NCBI GenBank assembly: GCA_022728415.1
Contig: JAIJJM010000076.1
Coordinates: 1-8,299 of the forward strand
Length of the DNA: 8,299 nucleotides
Reading direction: 5' to 3'
Source: Collinsella sp.
GTDB taxonomy: Bacteria > Actinomycetota > Coriobacteriia > Coriobacteriales > Coriobacteriaceae
In this document: piece after piece, positions 1 through 6,098 of the stretch
Position numbering within the stretch: position 1 is the first letter of the stretch
How the letters are laid out: every line of letters begins with the position of its first letter
Program-made: the position numbers and the translations under genes
Notes under the pieces: model-generated
Databases searched by the model: none
What the model saw: only the letters and a program-made list of their open reading frames with translations
What the model was told of the DNA's origin: nothing

Positions 1-48
1 GGCATCAGCGGGGTCCTCGCGCAGGGTGCGCAGGAACATGGTTGACAT
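1..48 (-). CDS. proS: Prolyl-tRNA synthetase, N-terminal 16 codons (partial)
   Basis: Reading leftward from an ATG at 46-48, the sequence encodes MSTMFLRTLREDPADA and then runs off the window. This matches the N-terminus typical of actinobacterial class II prolyl-tRNA synthetases (LFLRTLREDPADAEV-type), which charge tRNA-Pro in the cytoplasm. A second in-frame ATG at 37-39 is possible. Neither start has a convincing Shine-Dalgarno sequence, so the gene may be weakly led or have a short leader. It runs in the same direction as the ROK gene upstream, 97 bases away, with its own candidate promoter in the gap. The assignment rests on 16 residues recalled from the family, so it is likely but not certain. 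Confidence 0.75.
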   Translation of the reverse strand, partial: MSTMFLRTLREDPADA

Positions 49-95
49 ACGAAGGGTATTGGAAGTCATGTGTTCCAAGATATTCGCGTGAACCG

Positions 96-123
96 ACAAT
101 ACAGGTGGCACGTCTCACTGCAA
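96..123 (-). promoter_or_regulatory. Candidate sigma70-type promoter for proS
   Basis: On the minus strand, TTGCAG (118-123) is followed after 16 bases by TATTGT (96-101). This is a reasonable -35/-10 pair that would start transcription about 40 bases before the proS ATG. It is matched by eye only. The -10 partly overlaps the 12-bp repeat at 99-110. Confidence 0.35.
99..110 (+). repeat. Left copy of 12-bp direct repeat flanking the cassette
   Basis: ATACAGGTGGCA here is identical to 8088-8099 and in the same orientation. This copy lies in the proS upstream gap and the other lies 5 bases past the stop of the right-edge gene, so the pair brackets all six cassette genes. Identity ends sharply on both sides of the 12 bases. 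Confidence 0.5.
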
Positions 124-145
124 GACGACTCGTCGAAGCGCCAGA

Positions 146-1291
146 TCAAAGCAACGTGGATCGCAATACCGCCACGCTCTCCCCAAGAAGCACAATGTCG
201 CTTCCCAGTTGCGTACGCCGCACGGTGATTTTACCGAAAAACTCTTCATCGATTCGGGAATTCACTGCATAGCTGACGGCGGCAAGATAGACATCATCAA
301 TCACCTCGGGATCGCCGGATATGACGATATCGTCAATACCCGTCATCGCGATCGGCATGGACAACGTCTGGCCCAATACTCCACCAGCCTGGGTGAGGAT
401 TCGATCGCGCTCAGACGGTTCGGCATCCAAACGTTTGCGCAGCGACGGCAACGAGGTCATCGTCTCCAAACATCCCCGCTTGCCACAGCGGCATATCACG
501 CCGTTGCTATCAACCACCACGTGACCTATCTCGCCTGCGGAAAACAACGTGCCCACCACCACTTGATCGTTGAGGACCATTCCCGCGCCGACGCCTTGCG
601 CGATTTGAACGAACATCATATCCTCGCGGCCAACTCCATACTGATATTCACCCAACGCCGCGGCATTCGCATTGTTATCTACGCGCACGCCGACGCCTAT
701 TCGCTCTTCCAATCGAGCAGCGATCGGCACATTCTCCCAACCAAGGTTTGATGCTTTCAGTACCACGCCACTGCGATCGACAGTGCCTGGCGATGCCACG
801 CCGACCCCAAGCAACGGGGCATTGAGCCCGTCTCGCAGCTCTTCGATCAGCTCGATAATCGGATCGATATCTAGCTGCTCTCCGTCATTCACCGGCAATT
901 GGGCACGAGCTTGGATTTCACCTACCAGATTCGTCACCACACCGATTAATACCGTCGGACGAGAAACATCAATGGCAATGATCTGACGGGCATTGGGATC
1001 AAGATGCAGCAACACCGCAGGTTTGCCCGGCCCCGATATGATACGTCGCCCTTCTTCGTGAATCAGACCATCGTCAATCAGCGACGTGACGACTCCGGAA
1101 GCGGAGGATTTCGACAGTCCCGTTAGTTTCGCCACATCGGCGCGGCTCAGCCAATGATCGGGATACAGTAGGCGCAGTACGCTATTACGGTTACGGCGAC
1201 GCACATCTTCCGGGCCGACACCTTTGATGTGTGACCGCGCTTCAATATGCCAATCCGGCGCATCCATGCCGCCGCTTCGAGTCGATTCCAT
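146..1291 (-). CDS. ROK-family (NagC/XylR-type) transcriptional repressor
   Basis: This is a 381-aa DNA-binding sugar sensor, probably the local regulator of the cassette. A winged helix-turn-helix lies at about residues 34-94 (recognition region around SRADVAKLTGLSKSSAS, from about 49). A ROK sugar-kinase-like domain follows, with the glycine-rich phosphate-loop-like stretch GVGAG (about 233-237) and the ROK zinc signature, His257 plus the C-x-C-G-x-x-G-C-x-E block (Cys267, Cys269, Cys274). The kinase catalytic Asp of the family NDAN motif is Asn here (DNNAN, about 205-209), which fits a regulator without kinase activity. The frame stays open upstream to 1357, but ATG 1289-1291 is preferred because AAAGGA (1298-1303) sits 6 bases before it, and upstream starts would put the 1303-1328 inverted repeat inside the gene. 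It is last in the importer operon, so it is probably autoregulated. The ligand is unknown. Confidence 0.9.
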   Translation of the reverse strand: MESTRSGGMDAPDWHIEARSHIKGVGPEDVRRRNRNSVLRLLYPDHWLSRADVAKLTGLSKSSASGVVTSLIDDGLIHEEGRRIISGPGKPAVLLHLDPNARQIIAIDVSRPTVLIGVVTNLVGEIQARAQLPVNDGEQLDIDPIIELIEELRDGLNAPLLGVGVASPGTVDRSGVVLKASNLGWENVPIAARLEERIGVGVRVDNNANAAALGEYQYGVGREDMMFVQIAQGVGAGMVLNDQVVVGTLFSAGEIGHVVVDSNGVICRCGKRGCLETMTSLPSLRKRLDAEPSERDRILTQAGGVLGQTLSMPIAMTGIDDIVISGDPEVIDDVYLAAVSYAVNSRIDEEFFGKITVRRTQLGSDIVLLGESVAVLRSTLL

Positions 1292-1302
1292 CTTCAGTCC
1301 TT

Positions 1303-1328
1303 TCCGGATACCACCAACCATATCCGGA
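1303..1328 (-). promoter_or_regulatory. Perfect 8-bp inverted repeat just upstream of the ROK ribosome binding site
   Basis: TCCGGATA (1303-1310) and TATCCGGA (1321-1328) are exact reverse complements separated by 10 bases. In the minus-strand mRNA the stem would end at the first base of the AAAGGA ribosome binding site of the ROK gene. It could be an intercistronic hairpin that stabilises the transporter mRNA or limits repressor translation, or a DNA operator. No T-run follows it, so it is not a classical terminator. Confidence 0.5.
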
Positions 1329-1367
1329 TGCGTCGTACAGCCATCGCAGCACCCCATTCCAACACTG

Positions 1368-2195
1368 TTATTTAATGGCCCCGCTCACATCGCCACCACC
1401 GATCCGACTGCGAACCAACATGAAAAACACCACCACGGGAAGGGCGAACAGCACTGATGCCGCCATCTGCGCACCCACATCGATGCCGCTTGGCGTGGAG
1501 AACGAGGCGAGCCACACCGGAAGCGTGTACTTGGACTGGTCCTTCATGAAGGTGTAAGCCATCATGTATTCGTTCCACGAATGGATGAAGGCGAACACAC
1601 AGGTGGACACGATGCCCGGCGCGGCAAGCGGAAACGTGATTCGCCACATGAGCTGCCATTCGTTCGCGCCTTCCACACGAGCCGATTCGAAAACCTCGCG
1701 AGGCATGCCGAGGAAGAATCCCCGAAGATTCCATATCGAGAACGGCAATATCATCGCCATGTAGGCCAAGATCAAACCTACGTAGGTGTTCAACATACCG
1801 AAACGGTTGAACACCACGAACTGCGGGATCATCATCGCGGCACCAGGAACCATCTGCACGGCCATGACCAGCACCATAATGAAACGCCTGCCGCGGAAGC
1901 GATACAGCGTCAACGCCGCACATGCGAGAAACGAAACGACAACCGACACCGCTACGACCGCCACTGTGACAATCAGGCTATTACGCAGATACACCATCAA
2001 CGATTGCGATGCGACCGCCTCCCGAAAATGATATAAAGACGGATGCGCCGTGATAAATGTGGGAGATGATTCCAACACCGATTGGCCCGGCTTCAGCGCC
2101 GTAAGCACCATCCAATACACGGGAAACAACCATATCACGCTGAACAGGACAGCCCAGATCCGCACCATCATGCGCGATGCTTTACCACGTTTCAT
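1368..2195 (-). CDS. CUT1 carbohydrate ABC transporter permease, MalG-like
   Basis: This 275-aa inner-membrane subunit forms half of the translocation pore of a sugar ABC importer. It is very hydrophobic, with about six membrane segments starting with an N-terminal helix (about 12-32). It carries the EAA cytoplasmic loop that docks the ATPase at about residues 170-193 (ESARVEGANEW through to FPLAAP), and a typical MalG-family stretch around FIHSWNEYMMAYTF (204-217). The reading frame is open far upstream to 2630, but that part overlaps the preceding permease and looks like out-of-frame translation. ATG 2193-2195 is chosen because GGGGGAGG (2200-2207) precedes it and it overlaps the upstream TGA as ATGA, implying translational coupling. 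It pairs with the MalF-like permease at 2192-3127. The substrate cannot be read from the sequence. Confidence 0.93.
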   Translation of the reverse strand: MKRGKASRMMVRIWAVLFSVIWLFPVYWMVLTALKPGQSVLESSPTFITAHPSLYHFREAVASQSLMVYLRNSLIVTVAVVAVSVVVSFLACAALTLYRFRGRRFIMVLVMAVQMVPGAAMMIPQFVVFNRFGMLNTYVGLILAYMAMILPFSIWNLRGFFLGMPREVFESARVEGANEWQLMWRITFPLAAPGIVSTCVFAFIHSWNEYMMAYTFMKDQSKYTLPVWLASFSTPSGIDVGAQMAASVLFALPVVVFFMLVRSRIGGGDVSGAIK

Positions 2196-3127
2196 AGATC
2201 CTCCCCCAAGTGAAGCAGACGACGGATATACACTGCGGTCAAAGCCATCAGCAGCAACGTGGTCACCACGGAAATCGCCGACCCCTGACCGATATCGAAG
2301 CCAATGAACGCCTTTCGATAGGTGAACACGCCCACCGTGGCTGTCGCCGTCCCCGGTCCTCCTTGTGTCAACAACCAAATCTGGTTGAACACGTTGAAGT
2401 CCCAAATCACCGACAACACCGCGATCACTGACAGCTGAGGTTTCAGCAGAGGAACCGTGACCGACCAATATGCGCGGATAGGTCCGGCCCCGTCCAAGGA
2501 CGCGGCCTCCAAATACGCGTGGTCCAGTTGCGTCTGCGCAGCGTAGACCGTCAATGCGATGTACGGCACCGCCTGCCATATCACCAGCAACCATATGCAG
2601 ACGAACGCAAGACGGGGGTCGGCGGTCCACGAGAGATTACGCTCGTCGCCAAACACCCTCATCTGAGTAAGCACCCAACCGATCACGCCATATCCGGGCT
2701 GGAACATCCATGCGAATACCAAGGACGAAGCCACGTTGGGCATCGCCCATGCCACAATCAGAGAAAGCGAGACCAGCATCCGCATCGCCGGCCCCAACCG
2801 CGTCATCATCTGGGCGACGGCCATACCGATCAACATGCTGCCCACGACCAACGCGCCAGCGAACACCGCCGTACGTGCCAGCGAATGGATGAACCCAATG
2901 TCCGTGAACAGCCTCACGTATTGCGTCAGTCCCACCGGCTCAAATTCGCCGGTAAACAATGAACGTACATTGAAATTGGTAAACGAGGCAATCACCAACA
3001 AGACCAATGGCAAAACTATCAATGCAGCGATTATGACCAGCGCTGGCGCTGCCATAATCGCACTCATCATCCCGTAGGTCGAATTACGCTGTTTACGAAT
3101 CACCTTGATTCGCTCCTCACATCTCAT
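2192..3127 (-). CDS. CUT1 carbohydrate ABC transporter permease, MalF-like
   Basis: This 311-aa inner-membrane protein is the partner pore subunit of the sugar importer. A basic N-terminus (MRCEERIKVIRKQR) precedes the first membrane helix at about 21-48, followed by an extracytoplasmic loop containing GLTQYVRLF and further helices, about six in all. The EAA loop is at about 207-230 (EAASLDGAGPIRAYW, then VPLLKP). The MalF-family hallmark FNQIWLLTQGGPG is at about 247-259. ATG 3125-3127 overlaps the stop of the binding-protein gene as ATGA and is preceded by GGAGGT (3133-3138), 5 bases upstream, so start and order are well supported. No nucleotide-binding subunit is encoded nearby. Actinobacteria commonly use a shared MsiK-type ATPase encoded elsewhere, which is the likely case here. 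Confidence 0.94.
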   Translation of the reverse strand: MRCEERIKVIRKQRNSTYGMMSAIMAAPALVIIAALIVLPLVLLVIASFTNFNVRSLFTGEFEPVGLTQYVRLFTDIGFIHSLARTAVFAGALVVGSMLIGMAVAQMMTRLGPAMRMLVSLSLIVAWAMPNVASSLVFAWMFQPGYGVIGWVLTQMRVFGDERNLSWTADPRLAFVCIWLLVIWQAVPYIALTVYAAQTQLDHAYLEAASLDGAGPIRAYWSVTVPLLKPQLSVIAVLSVIWDFNVFNQIWLLTQGGPGTATATVGVFTYRKAFIGFDIGQGSAISVVTTLLLMALTAVYIRRLLHLGEDL

Positions 3128-4473
3128 GACATACCTCCGCTGCGCATGAACACTTCGTCGGCATGGTCATCAAATGCCGCCGCAATGACGGGGATGCTTT
3201 TCCCGGACGCCACGTCGGCGAACAACTCCTTCAAGGATCCGTCCGCTTCGATGGTCGACCAGCCGGCTGCTGCAGGAGTCGCGCGGGACGCTTTCGCCGC
3301 CTGGAAGAATCCTCGTTGCGCATCGTCGAGCCCATCACCCGCCAAGAACTCATCGACCAGCTCCTTGCTATTGGGCAACCATCCATCGCGTCTTGCAATC
3401 CATTCGCGTTGTATATCGGAGCTGACGGCGATACGAACCCACTCGAGAGCAAGCGACTGATTGTTGCTACGGGCAGGTATGGCCAAATCCGAACCGGCCA
3501 TTACGGTGGGTTGTGCGCCACCTTCATCGTCCGGCATGGGGAATGTTCCAATATCGTCCCGGGTCAGCGATGGGTTGATGGAGAGAATTTTGGCGATGGC
3601 GGCGGAATTCCATAGAAGCGCCGACGTCTTCTCCTGCGCGAACAACTGAGACATGTCGGGGTTCGCGGTTTCGGCAGAAACCGACGCAGCCGACGAATAT
3701 TGCCGTTGGAACTTCCGCCAGGCTTGCAGACCTCTCTGCGATTGTTCCGACGCCATATCGCCGACCCATGTCGCACCGTTCCGAGATGCGACATCCCCTC
3801 CTGCGGCCCATACGAATTGCAGACCCGCGAACCAATTTTTCCCAGGCAGGTAGAAAGGGCAGAAATCTTCGTCATGCGCATGCGCGGCGACGGCATCAAG
3901 CGCCTTCTCGAGCTGTTCGAGATTCGAAGGAACCTCCGTGACACCAGCCTTCTGCCAGATTCGCTTGTTGTAGATCACTGCACGTGTCGCGCCGAATGCC
4001 GGAACCGCGTACAGCCGCCCATCCACCATTGCCGGATCTTTAAGGCCCGGTAGCCACGTTTGACCTTGGGACAGCTCGGATTGCTGGGTGCTCAAGTCCA
4101 TTAGTCCGCCGTTCATGGCAAAATCCATGATTTTGGTGTTACCGATGTCCACCACATCAGGAGGATCAGCAGTGGCCAATGCGGTGGTGAGTTTGGTGGC
4201 GATGCCATCCCAAGGTTGCACTTGGACGTTCACCTTCACGCCGGTCTTACTTTCGAAGCGTCGATTGATCTCATCAATGGTCGACTGGCCGAAGTCATCT
4301 TTCATCACCCATACGGTCAACCCTCGGACGGCAGCATTCCCGGCCCGAGATTCCCCGACCGGAGCACCGATGGAGCATCCCGACAGACCTACCGCCGTCA
4401 CCATCGTCAACGCTGCAACAACCAGACGTCGCATATATACGATCCGCCGCCATATCATCCTACGCCTACGCAC
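3124..4473 (-). CDS. Extracellular solute-binding lipoprotein of a CUT1 sugar ABC importer
   Basis: This 449-aa sugar-binding lipoprotein captures the substrate outside the cell and delivers it to the two permeases. A basic N-terminus and hydrophobic helix (about 17-30) lead to the lipobox LSGC, with Cys33 as the predicted lipid-modified residue. The mature part looks like family 1 solute-binding proteins: LTVWVMKDDFGQSTIDEINR, then DVVDIGNTKIMDFA, LYAVPAFGATRAVIYNKRIW, and near the C-terminus LALEWVRIAVSSDIQREW. The start is GTG at 4471-4473, supported by AAAGGAG (4479-4485) 5 bases upstream. ATG at 4456-4458 or 4432-4434 would also leave a usable signal peptide but lacks as good a ribosome site. 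It is the first gene of the operon, as expected for the most highly expressed subunit. The sugar is unknown; the neighbouring glycosidase suggests an oligosaccharide. Confidence 0.93.
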   Translation of the reverse strand: MRRRRMIWRRIVYMRRLVVAALTMVTAVGLSGCSIGAPVGESRAGNAAVRGLTVWVMKDDFGQSTIDEINRRFESKTGVKVNVQVQPWDGIATKLTTALATADPPDVVDIGNTKIMDFAMNGGLMDLSTQQSELSQGQTWLPGLKDPAMVDGRLYAVPAFGATRAVIYNKRIWQKAGVTEVPSNLEQLEKALDAVAAHAHDEDFCPFYLPGKNWFAGLQFVWAAGGDVASRNGATWVGDMASEQSQRGLQAWRKFQRQYSSAASVSAETANPDMSQLFAQEKTSALLWNSAAIAKILSINPSLTRDDIGTFPMPDDEGGAQPTVMAGSDLAIPARSNNQSLALEWVRIAVSSDIQREWIARRDGWLPNSKELVDEFLAGDGLDDAQRGFFQAAKASRATPAAAGWSTIEADGSLKELFADVASGKSIPVIAAAFDDHADEVFMRSGGMS

Positions 4474-4528
4474 ATTCGCTCCTTTGCCTTTGAAACGTCC
4501 ATCCTCCCACCATGAGGACTTCCTCGCC

Positions 4529-4555
4529 TATTTAGTATACATCAAGTACTTAATA
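4529..4555. promoter_or_regulatory. 27-bp palindromic operator, probable ROK repressor site
   Basis: TATTTAGTA (4529-4537) and TACTTAATA (4547-4555) are reverse complements at 8 of 9 positions and are separated by 9 bases. It is the strongest dyad in the intergenic region. It covers TATACT (minus strand, 4534-4539), the best candidate -10 of the importer operon; that promoter's -35 is weak. Such placement would block RNA polymerase when bound. A ROK repressor encoded in the same operon is the natural binder, but this is inferred, not shown. Confidence 0.6.
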
Positions 4556-4606
4556 TATCGCACAGAAAAGCCTTTGTCCACCTCACCGCTAACCTAACCA
4601 TCGGGA

Positions 4607-4625
4607 TGCAACACACCGATAAAAC
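4607..4625 (+). repeat. Direct repeat copy 1, TGCAAC-N4-CGATAAAAC
   Basis: TGCAAC (4607-4612) and CGATAAAAC (4617-4625) recur downstream at 4669-4685. The 9-base part is exact and lies 60 bases apart in the two copies. It may be one of a pair of activator or repressor half sites ahead of the rightward operon; the function is not known. Confidence 0.3.
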
Positions 4626-4665
4626 TCAATATTTAAGCCAGTCTTTGCCCTCTTTTTCAAACGAG

Positions 4666-4694
4666 TTGTGCAACCGCGATAAAACGTGCATACT
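4666..4694 (+). promoter_or_regulatory. Candidate promoter of the EIIC-like/DUF4838 operon
   Basis: TTGTGC (4666-4671) and CATACT (4689-4694) are spaced by 17 bases and would start transcription near 4701, giving a leader of about 75 bases. Matches to consensus are only 3 of 6 and 4 of 6, as is common for a regulated promoter. The spacer contains the second CGATAAAAC repeat (4677-4685), and GTTG-TG-CAAC forms a short dyad over the -35. Confidence 0.35.
4669..4685 (+). repeat. Direct repeat copy 2, TGCAAC-N2-CGATAAAAC
   Basis: This is the second copy of the motif at 4607-4625, with a spacer two bases shorter. It falls between the proposed -35 and -10 of the rightward promoter, where a bound protein would affect initiation. 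Confidence 0.3.
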
Positions 4695-4776
4695 TGAATC
4701 GCTTCTTTTTTTTACCCAACAATTAGGAAGTAAAGCGAACTAATTAGATTCATAGTCGAGTCATGCGAGGTCACTT

Positions 4777-6093
4777 ATGAACAACAACGCACTCATGAAC
4801 TTTCTCGCCAATACCCTTGCCCCTTTCGGCGAGAAAGTCGCAAAACAACGACATCTCAAAGCCTTGCGCGAAGGCGTGCTCATGGCCATGCCTTTGGTGT
4901 TGATCGGCTCGATCTTCACCCTTATCGGCAGTTTCCCCATCGAAGCTTGGACCCAATGGCTCCACAGCATAGGCGAGATGGACGTTCTGCTGAACACCAT
5001 GGCGAACAACACCTTCGGCCTGATTGGCCTGGCCACCAGTTTCGGCATCGCCTATCGCCTGGCGGAATCCTACGACACTGACGGCCCCTCCGCCGGAATC
5101 CTCGCATTGGGCAGCTTCCTCCTGGTTACCCCAGCCATCACCTCGAAGGACGGGGCGCAGGGCATTCCCTATGGTCTGATGGGAGGCAAGGGCCTGTTCA
5201 CCGCAATCGTCGTGGCGTTCATTACCGCGGAGATATACCGCCAGTTCATTCAACGCAATTTCACCATCACGATGCCGGATAGTGTACCTGACGTGGTGGG
5301 ACGTTCGTTCGCCGCACTCGTTCCTGGCGCAGTCATCATCATCCTGTTCGCTGCGGTCACCAAAATTCTTCAGATGTCCGGCATCGGCAGCCTTAACAAT
5401 CTGCTTGCCACAATCGTCGGCACCCCTCTCGGCTTCATCGGCGCAACACTTCCCGGCACCTTCATCGCAGTGTTGCTTAACTCTATATTCTGGTTCTGCG
5501 GCGTCAACGGCGGTCAAGTGGTGGGCTCCGTCATGAACCCGATCTGGTTGCAACAGGCCGACGCCAACCGTCTGGCACTGCAAGCCGGGCAAGAGCTGCC
5601 GAACATCATCACCTCGCCCTTCATGGATCTGTTCGTCTATATCGGCGGCGGCGGCGCGACCATCGGCCTGGCCCTATGTCTGCTCTTCTTTTCCAAAAGC
5701 AAGGAATACAAGACACTCGGCAAAATCTCCGGCATTCCCGCACTGTTCAACATCAACACCGCCATCCTGTTCAGTTTCCCGACCGTACTCAACCCGATTA
5801 TGCTCATCCCGTTCATCTGCACGCCGGTGATTAACGCCGTCGTCACTTACGGGGCCATGGCGACGGGTCTGGTGCCCTACACCACTGGAGTCGCCCTGCC
5901 TTGGACCACACCGCCGGTGCTCGGAGGGTTCCTCGCCTGCGGCGGCAGCTGGCAAGCGGCGGTGTTGCAAACCGTGCTCGTGCTCATCTCTTTCGCCATC
6001 TACTTCCCGTTCTTCAAGGCCTCGGACATGGCCCGGGCCAAGATCGAACAAGAGCCCACATCCCATATCGAAGACGCCGCCACGAAGGAGTAA
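4777..6093 (+). CDS. Cellobiose/lactose-family PTS EIIC-like membrane transporter, stand-alone and lacking the usual key residues
   Basis: This 438-aa polytopic membrane protein is colinear with CelB/LicC-type EIIC over its full length. It shares the N-terminus (LAPFGEKVAKQRHLKALREG), the IAYRLAESYDTDG block (about 91-103), VGSVMNPIWLQQADANRLALQAG (split around 249-271), a glycine-rich YIGGGGATIGLAL (288-300), the FNIN..FPTVLNP block (324-340) and the C-terminal PWTTPP (375-380). Two family hallmarks are changed. GIHG, whose His faces the sugar in the chitobiose EIIC structure, is GVNG (Asn244), and NINEP, whose Glu is also at the sugar site, is NINTA (Thr328, Ala329). No EIIA or EIIB gene is present. 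The ATG follows GAGG (4767-4770) by 6 bases. The frame is intact and well conserved elsewhere, so it is not a decayed gene. It may import sugar without phosphorylating it; classical PTS function with distant partners remains possible. Confidence 0.9.
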   Translation: MNNNALMNFLANTLAPFGEKVAKQRHLKALREGVLMAMPLVLIGSIFTLIGSFPIEAWTQWLHSIGEMDVLLNTMANNTFGLIGLATSFGIAYRLAESYDTDGPSAGILALGSFLLVTPAITSKDGAQGIPYGLMGGKGLFTAIVVAFITAEIYRQFIQRNFTITMPDSVPDVVGRSFAALVPGAVIIILFAAVTKILQMSGIGSLNNLLATIVGTPLGFIGATLPGTFIAVLLNSIFWFCGVNGGQVVGSVMNPIWLQQADANRLALQAGQELPNIITSPFMDLFVYIGGGGATIGLALCLLFFSKSKEYKTLGKISGIPALFNINTAILFSFPTVLNPIMLIPFICTPVINAVVTYGAMATGLVPYTTGVALPWTTPPVLGGFLACGGSWQAAVLQTVLVLISFAIYFPFFKASDMARAKIEQEPTSHIEDAATKE

Positions 6094-6098
6094 CACTC

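Larger units (their letters stand above)
4474..4776. other. Divergent AT-rich intergenic control region
   Basis: These 303 bases separate the leftward importer operon from the rightward EIIC-like/DUF4838 operon and are visibly more AT-rich than the genes. They hold the long palindrome at 4529-4555 with a candidate leftward -10 (TATACT, 4534-4539), a small inverted repeat GAGGA/TCCTC (4514-4525) in the leftward leader, and two CGATAAAAC direct repeats 60 bases apart. For rightward transcription there is a candidate promoter at 4666-4694, an eight-T run (4706-4713) in the leader, and the ribosome binding site GAGG (4767-4770) 6 bases before the EIIC start. No open reading frame or RNA gene is recognised here. 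Confidence 0.75.

Noticed and set aside
125..135. Short dyad GACGA-C-TCGTC downstream of the ROK gene as a terminator
   Set aside because: A one-base centre cannot form an RNA hairpin loop with this stem, and no T-run follows.
1292..1357. Upstream starts of the ROK gene at 1357 or 1321
   Set aside because: There is no ribosome site at suitable spacing, family members do not need these residues, and they would run through the 1303-1328 inverted repeat; ATG at 1291 has AAAGGA 6 bases upstream.
2196..2630. 145-codon N-terminal extension of the MalG-like permease frame
   Set aside because: It lies wholly inside the MalF-like gene in another frame, has unlikely Arg/Gly-rich composition, and the true ATG at 2193-2195 has a strong ribosome site and ATGA overlap.
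4721..4747. AATTAG direct repeats 21 bases apart, one within the octamer CTAATTAG
   Set aside because: A six-base match in AT-rich leader sequence is expected by chance, and the sites lie downstream of the likely transcription start.
4771..5592. 273-aa open frame antisense to the EIIC-like gene
   Set aside because: It mirrors a clearly conserved coding gene; its composition (many His, Asp, Glu, Gly) and lack of a ribosome site or recognisable domain mark it as a shadow.
5901..6098. 66-codon N-terminal extension of the DUF4838 frame
   Set aside because: It overlaps the conserved C-terminus of the EIIC-like gene in another frame and is Arg/Pro-rich; ATG 6099 has AAGGAG before it.
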